Shown: in pieces, positions 60,650 through 64,000 of the stretch
How positions within the stretch are numbered: position 1 is the first letter of the stretch
Layout of the letters: each line of letters starts with the position of its first letter
Made by a program: the position numbers and the translations under genes
Notes under the pieces: model-generated
The model's database searches: none
Told to the model about the DNA's origin: nothing
Seen by the model: the letters and a program-made list of their open reading frames with translations, nothing else
DNA from: Tillus elongatus
Lineage: Eukaryota > Arthropoda > Insecta > Coleoptera > Cleridae
DNA length: 64,000 nucleotides
Direction of reading: 5' to 3'
NCBI GenBank assembly: GCA_964006375.1
Contig: OZ023262.1
Location: 196,293,907-196,357,906, forward strand

Positions 60650-61915
60650 TTAGAGATTACCGAACTTCACAGCAAGAGCATGAAAATGACATTTGGTATT
60701 GATATGTGTAGAATAAACGGCATGCGTAAAGAAATATGGCAGAAAGCAGTTACTTACCACATGAGAGCAAGTGGCAGTGAAATACTCAGCATGGACAGGG
60801 ACGAGACTTACAAGCATCTGGGATCCCACCACAACATAACAACACCTAATAGTGAGATCAAATAAAAACTGAAAAATACGTTGATTCAAAGAGTCCAATC
60901 CATATGCAATAGCTAGCTATTAGCGACAATAAAGTACAAGCAGTGAAAACATATGCTGCATGGGTGATAACCAGCAGCTTTGGAATAATTAATTGGTCTC
61001 GCACTGACCTAGAACACGTGAATAGGATAATCAGATTGATCTTCACCGTCCTCAGAGAAACTCAGAGGGAAGAGTTGTCGACTTTGTCAATGTAAACTAT
61101 TCACAGATAGAGAAACTACAACCATACTTCTTTAAGAGGTGTACTTCTGACAGAATATACAATGAGCAAATTCTAACAGCAACCCAACCCCGCTGAATTT
61201 AGGAGATAGGACTTACACTCGACTTCAACAACAGCTAACTAACGAAAATATAAAAAAACAGAAAAAAAAACCCAGGCACTGGAAATATATCAAAAATCTC
61301 ACGAACAATTATGTTAATTTCAAAGCGACGCCTGAATGAGTCTTGAGGGGAAATATTTTCCTGAGGCTGAAGGAACAATGTTTGCTATACAAGGTCCTGT
61401 GGTGCCCACAAGAAGTTACATGGAGCACGTAGTCTAGAGGAACAACGTAGAAGACAAGTACCGCATGTGCAATTAGGCTGAATAAACAATTGAACCTGTC
61501 ATAAAGGGGTGCCAAGGATTGGTCGCAAATATGTACACCGAGAGGTATAACAATGTTGCAAAAATCATCCATCAACACCAAGTACACTATATAGAGCCTC
61601 AGAATACAGAAGTACCATACTTTCAATACACCCCTCCTAATACAGTGAAAACAGTAACAGAAACTCTTTACTGGGGTAGAACAGTATTAACGGATTACCA
61701 TATACGTCACAATAGACCAGAAATCTTGTACTGGGACAAAGTGAAGAAAGATGCGACAATAGTTGGCATAGCTGTACCACATTTGAAAAAACATAGAGTG
61801 CAAGGAGGGAAATACGTCAAATACTTGGACCTCGCGAGAGAGCTGAGAACTATATGGGACGTCAAATGGGTAAACAGAGGGAAGTTCCTCTCTAGATGCA
61901 TGCTGCTTTAGCAGA
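60650..61915 (+). pseudogene. R2-like LINE: RT thumb to C-terminal endonuclease (degenerate)
   Basis: Plus strand, in order: KMTFGIDMCRINGMRK and ETYKHLG (60680-60865), KVQAVKTYAAWVITSSFGII with NWSRTDLEHVNRIIRLIFTV (about 60930-61045), a stretch with stops, EGKYFPEAEGTMFAIQGPVV (about 61340), a decayed zinc knuckle (YRMCN...QTIEPVIKGC, first Cys and His lost), and an open 130-codon end (61519-61911) with HNRPEILYWDKVKKDATIVG and IAVP. The last part matches the restriction-like (PD-x-K type) endonuclease that R2/R4-type LINEs carry at the C-terminus; the usual Pro-Asp is Pro-Glu here. Inactive. Confidence 0.75.
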
Positions 61916-62084
61916 CCTTAGGGCCCAAGAACAATATATTTCTCCTGCAAAATAGTGCGATTTTAGACACCAGTAGGATAGTCAGGGACAAAATAACATA
62001 AAACTGCACTCCCGTTAGGTTAATTCAGATTCTAATGCAGCTACTGATACTTTTCCAAATAAGGAACAAACTGTCTAAGTGAAG

Positions 62085-62215
62085 ATTGGAACCTGTTCTT
62101 TTCTAAATTTTTCATCCTCTGATGACGCTAACTTTGTTAGTTAAACGATCGTCAGGTCTTTAAAAAGATGTGTTGTGGTGATTTGGGTTCTCCAAGTGTA
62201 CTTTTAAGGAGCAAA
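62085..62215 (+). ncRNA. Hammerhead-like repeat (family 2)
   Basis: CTGATGA (62119-62125), stem CTAAC-TTT-GTTAG, TAAA in place of GAAA, CGATCGTC ending at 62153, with CCT (62116-62118)/AGG (62154-62156) as the first stem I pairs and TTTTT/AAAAA further out. The arm GATGTGTTGTGGTGATTTGG follows. The substituted GAAA makes activity unlikely. Confidence 0.6.
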
Positions 62216-62784
62216 TTGAAGAGGTCTTTATAACTGGAAGGCATGCGGGCCTGATGGCGCCCAAGACTTATTGCTGAAGAAATTTGGGTGTACATTGGCG
62301 GTGCTATACGATGTTATATTTGACCAAATACAGAGTACTAATTGTGTTTGATGTTCTTTGTTACTATTGTAAAGTCGCATACAAGGTATTACCTTTCGCG
62401 ACTATAATATTATAGGTTTATTATTGTTATTATTATCATCATGATACTAAATTGAATTAATTTGAATTGAATGAACCCAAAGAAGATGTCATTGTTTTTC
62501 ACAAAAAGATATAGGTATCTTCTATCAAAGGATCAGCAGTGTTCCGCAGACCTCGGCCGATACCGGCCAATAACTTGTCAACCAACTCTATGTATGGTGA
62601 TAACATACTGCCTTGAGAAACGCATATGTGCGCACTATGAGCGGAACAACACAACTGCAAGCTAGGTAAAAGGGGTGCCAAATGATCTATGGTATGTAAA
62701 GAACAGCTAGTCATTGATTCGGTTGTATGAAATCAATCTTGCAATGGATGAAAAAAATATCTTACCTGCCTACGTGGATAATAA

Positions 62785-62790
<6 letters not shown>
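62216..62790 (+). pseudogene. R2-like LINE: RT fingers region (degenerate)
   Basis: WKACGPDGAQDLLLKKFG (about 62230-62285) and, after an unrelated-looking gap, LLSKDQQCSADLGRYRPITC (about 62520-62575) with VITYCLEKRICAHYERNN (62596-62650) and CKEQLVIDSV (about 62696). These are RT blocks upstream of the catalytic site, so this piece belongs 5' of the 60.65-61.9 kb piece although it lies 3' of it. It stops at a (TA)n array. Confidence 0.7.
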
Positions 62791-62871
<81 letters not shown>

Positions 62872-62882
62872 TGTGTGTGTGT
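62788..62882. repeat. Compound (TA)n-(GT)n microsatellite
   Basis: About 40 TA units then 6 GT units; it interrupts the R2-like RT remnant. Confidence 0.98.
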
Positions 62883-62889
62883 GAATTGT

Positions 62890-63480
62890 ATTGATATTTA
62901 GCAATATCAATCTAAATTTATTAGCTACGTCACGCAAAGCTCAAAACCAGAAACTTTAAACTAAGTACTTACAAGTAAAACTAATTTTTTTTTAACAATT
63001 AAAGTGTAAATGATATAGACAGTGTTGTTGAACTGCACAAATAGAAAAAAGAGTTTTATTTAGTTAAGTTATATATGGGTATTTTAAGTATGTTGGGATG
63101 AAATATTTTTTAAGATATGTCATTTGAAATGAAAGTGGGGAAATCAGTGATTTGACATTGACATTGAATGCAAATTTATTTAGAAGTTCAACATGCACAT
63201 AGACCAAAACAAACTTGTCAATGATCAGGACAAATGACAGATAATAAATTTAAATAGTTTGCTTTGATTTCAATAATGTAAAATGACAGAAAAAATAATT
63301 GAATCTCTCTTGTAAATTGGTTTTTGGAATAAAGGAGACGCTAAAAGGCGTTGCTCTCATAAAATATCTAAATTTGTAAGTAAATCAAGGCAAATAATGT
63401 CCAAATCTAATGTTAAAGCATAAATGCCATTGTAAACTATTATTTGAGTGAATCCATCAGTACTAAGTGTTTAAAAAGAC
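62890..63480. other. No recognised feature
   Basis: Unassigned AT-rich spacer. Confidence 0.4.
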
Positions 63481-63489
63481 GTTGTAATT

Positions 63490-63650
63490 AAAGATTGGAG
63501 AACCCAAATCACCCCAACACATATTTCAGAGACCTTACGATCGTTTCGTTGGCCATGTCAACATCTTCAGGGGAAGAAAAATTCTAAAATTAAACTACTA
63601 GCTACCGTGTATTTATATCGCGTCTAGGTAAACGAACTAGTCCGAAGTAA
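63490..63650 (-). ncRNA. Left arm of a foldback element with hammerhead-like core and TATA box (family 2)
   Basis: Minus strand: ACGCGATATAAATACAC-type promoter (TATA box at about 63618-63610), then CTGAAGA (63570-63564), TGTTGACATGGCCAAC, GAAA (63547-63544) and CGATCGTAAGG, then the arm ATGTGTTGGGGTGATTTGG. All core boxes exist, but the base after CTGAAGA has no Watson-Crick partner if GAAA is kept whole. Confidence 0.6.
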
Positions 63651-63828
63651 AATTGTCGTAGCAGACCCATCGTTTGTTTATTGTGTAGTGAAACTACACC
63701 TCGAAGACCTGCTTTAATCTTCTGTTCGACAAATTTATGAGCCCTTATCTAATATAAGGATAATAGGCTTAAAAGGAACGGTACCGAGTTATTTAAGGAA
63801 TCTGCACGTTCTCTTTCGATTCCTTTTT

Positions 63829-64000
63829 TCGGACTAGTTCGTTTACATAGACGCGATATAAATACACTGTAGCTAGTAGCTTAATTTTAGAATTTTTCTT
63901 CCTCTGAAGATGTTTACCTAGACGCGATATAAATACACTGTAGCTAGTAGCTTAATTTTAGAATTTTTCTTCCTCTGAAGATGTTGACATGGTCAACGAA
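63829..64000 (+). ncRNA. Right arm of the same foldback element, running off the window
   Basis: Inverted copy of 63490-63650. A 71-bp unit is exactly duplicated apart from one base (63841-63911 and 63912-63982), so the TATA box occurs twice (63857-63864, 63928-63935), as does CTGAAGA (63904-63910, 63975-63981). Only the second CTGAAGA is followed by the stem GTTGACATGGTCAAC and GAA at the window edge. Confidence 0.7.

Overview
This is eukaryotic, very AT-rich, intron/intergenic-type DNA made almost entirely of transposable elements in all stages of decay. The element set (DUF4817-like Tc1/mariner-superfamily transposases, R1/LOA-like, R2-like, L1-like and Jockey/CR1-group LINEs, and a Penelope-like element) together with long (TA)n arrays points to an arthropod, most probably an insect. 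No bacterial operon, CRISPR array or rRNA was seen. The only large intact reading frame is a LINE pol gene at 63-3029. The only candidate host coding sequence is a short exon-like island at 31080-31166.

Layout. 1-3.1 kb: a nearly complete Jockey/CR1-group LINE that runs off the left edge; three more copies of the family lie at 36.66-37.8 kb (-), 38.75-41.35 kb (+) and 52.5-54.85 kb (-). 3.1-21 kb: a non-coding, modular repeat family ('family X', my label), with a 3'-end LINE remnant (6.5-7.16 kb), a hammerhead-ribozyme repeat (12.4-12.8 kb) and a Penelope GIY-YIG fragment (13.4-13.8 kb). 21.6-26.9 kb: Tc1 and mariner-like remnants, including a 1.94-kb element with about 330-bp inverted ends that interrupts an L1-like reverse transcriptase. 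28.3 kb: a tRNA-like sequence. 31.7-33.3 kb: an R1/LOA-like RT-RNase H remnant. 43.3-46.7 kb: a mariner-like element carrying two nested insertions. 47.4-52.4 kb: three more mariner-superfamily remnants in a row. 56-59.4 kb: mariner-like deletion derivatives and a transposase remnant. 60.6-62.8 kb: pieces of an R2-like LINE. 63.5-64 kb: a foldback element that runs off the right edge.

Most interesting signal: two families of small repeats built around hammerhead-ribozyme cores. Family 1 (12.4 and 45.7 kb) has a textbook core: CTGAAGA, a 5-bp stem II, GAAA, a self-complementary stem III, GTC, and a two-part stem I. The 45.7-kb copy is a 350-bp insertion flanked by a 10-bp direct repeat and carries 48-bp terminal direct repeats, as expected if slightly more than one 307-bp unit of a circular or multimeric RNA had been inserted. 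Family 2 (6.3, 38.6, 41.6, 62.1, 63.5 and 64.0 kb) has looser hammerhead-like cores, in two places preceded by a TATA-like box, and forms palindromes. Hammerhead motifs of this kind are known in the terminal repeats of Penelope-like elements and in retrozymes, and a Penelope-type GIY-YIG coding fragment lies in the window.

A second pattern is that the 16 (TA)n arrays are not random: most abut the end of a repeat (family X modules, mariner inverted ends, LINE or RT break points). They behave either as insertion targets or as seeds left by TA target duplications.
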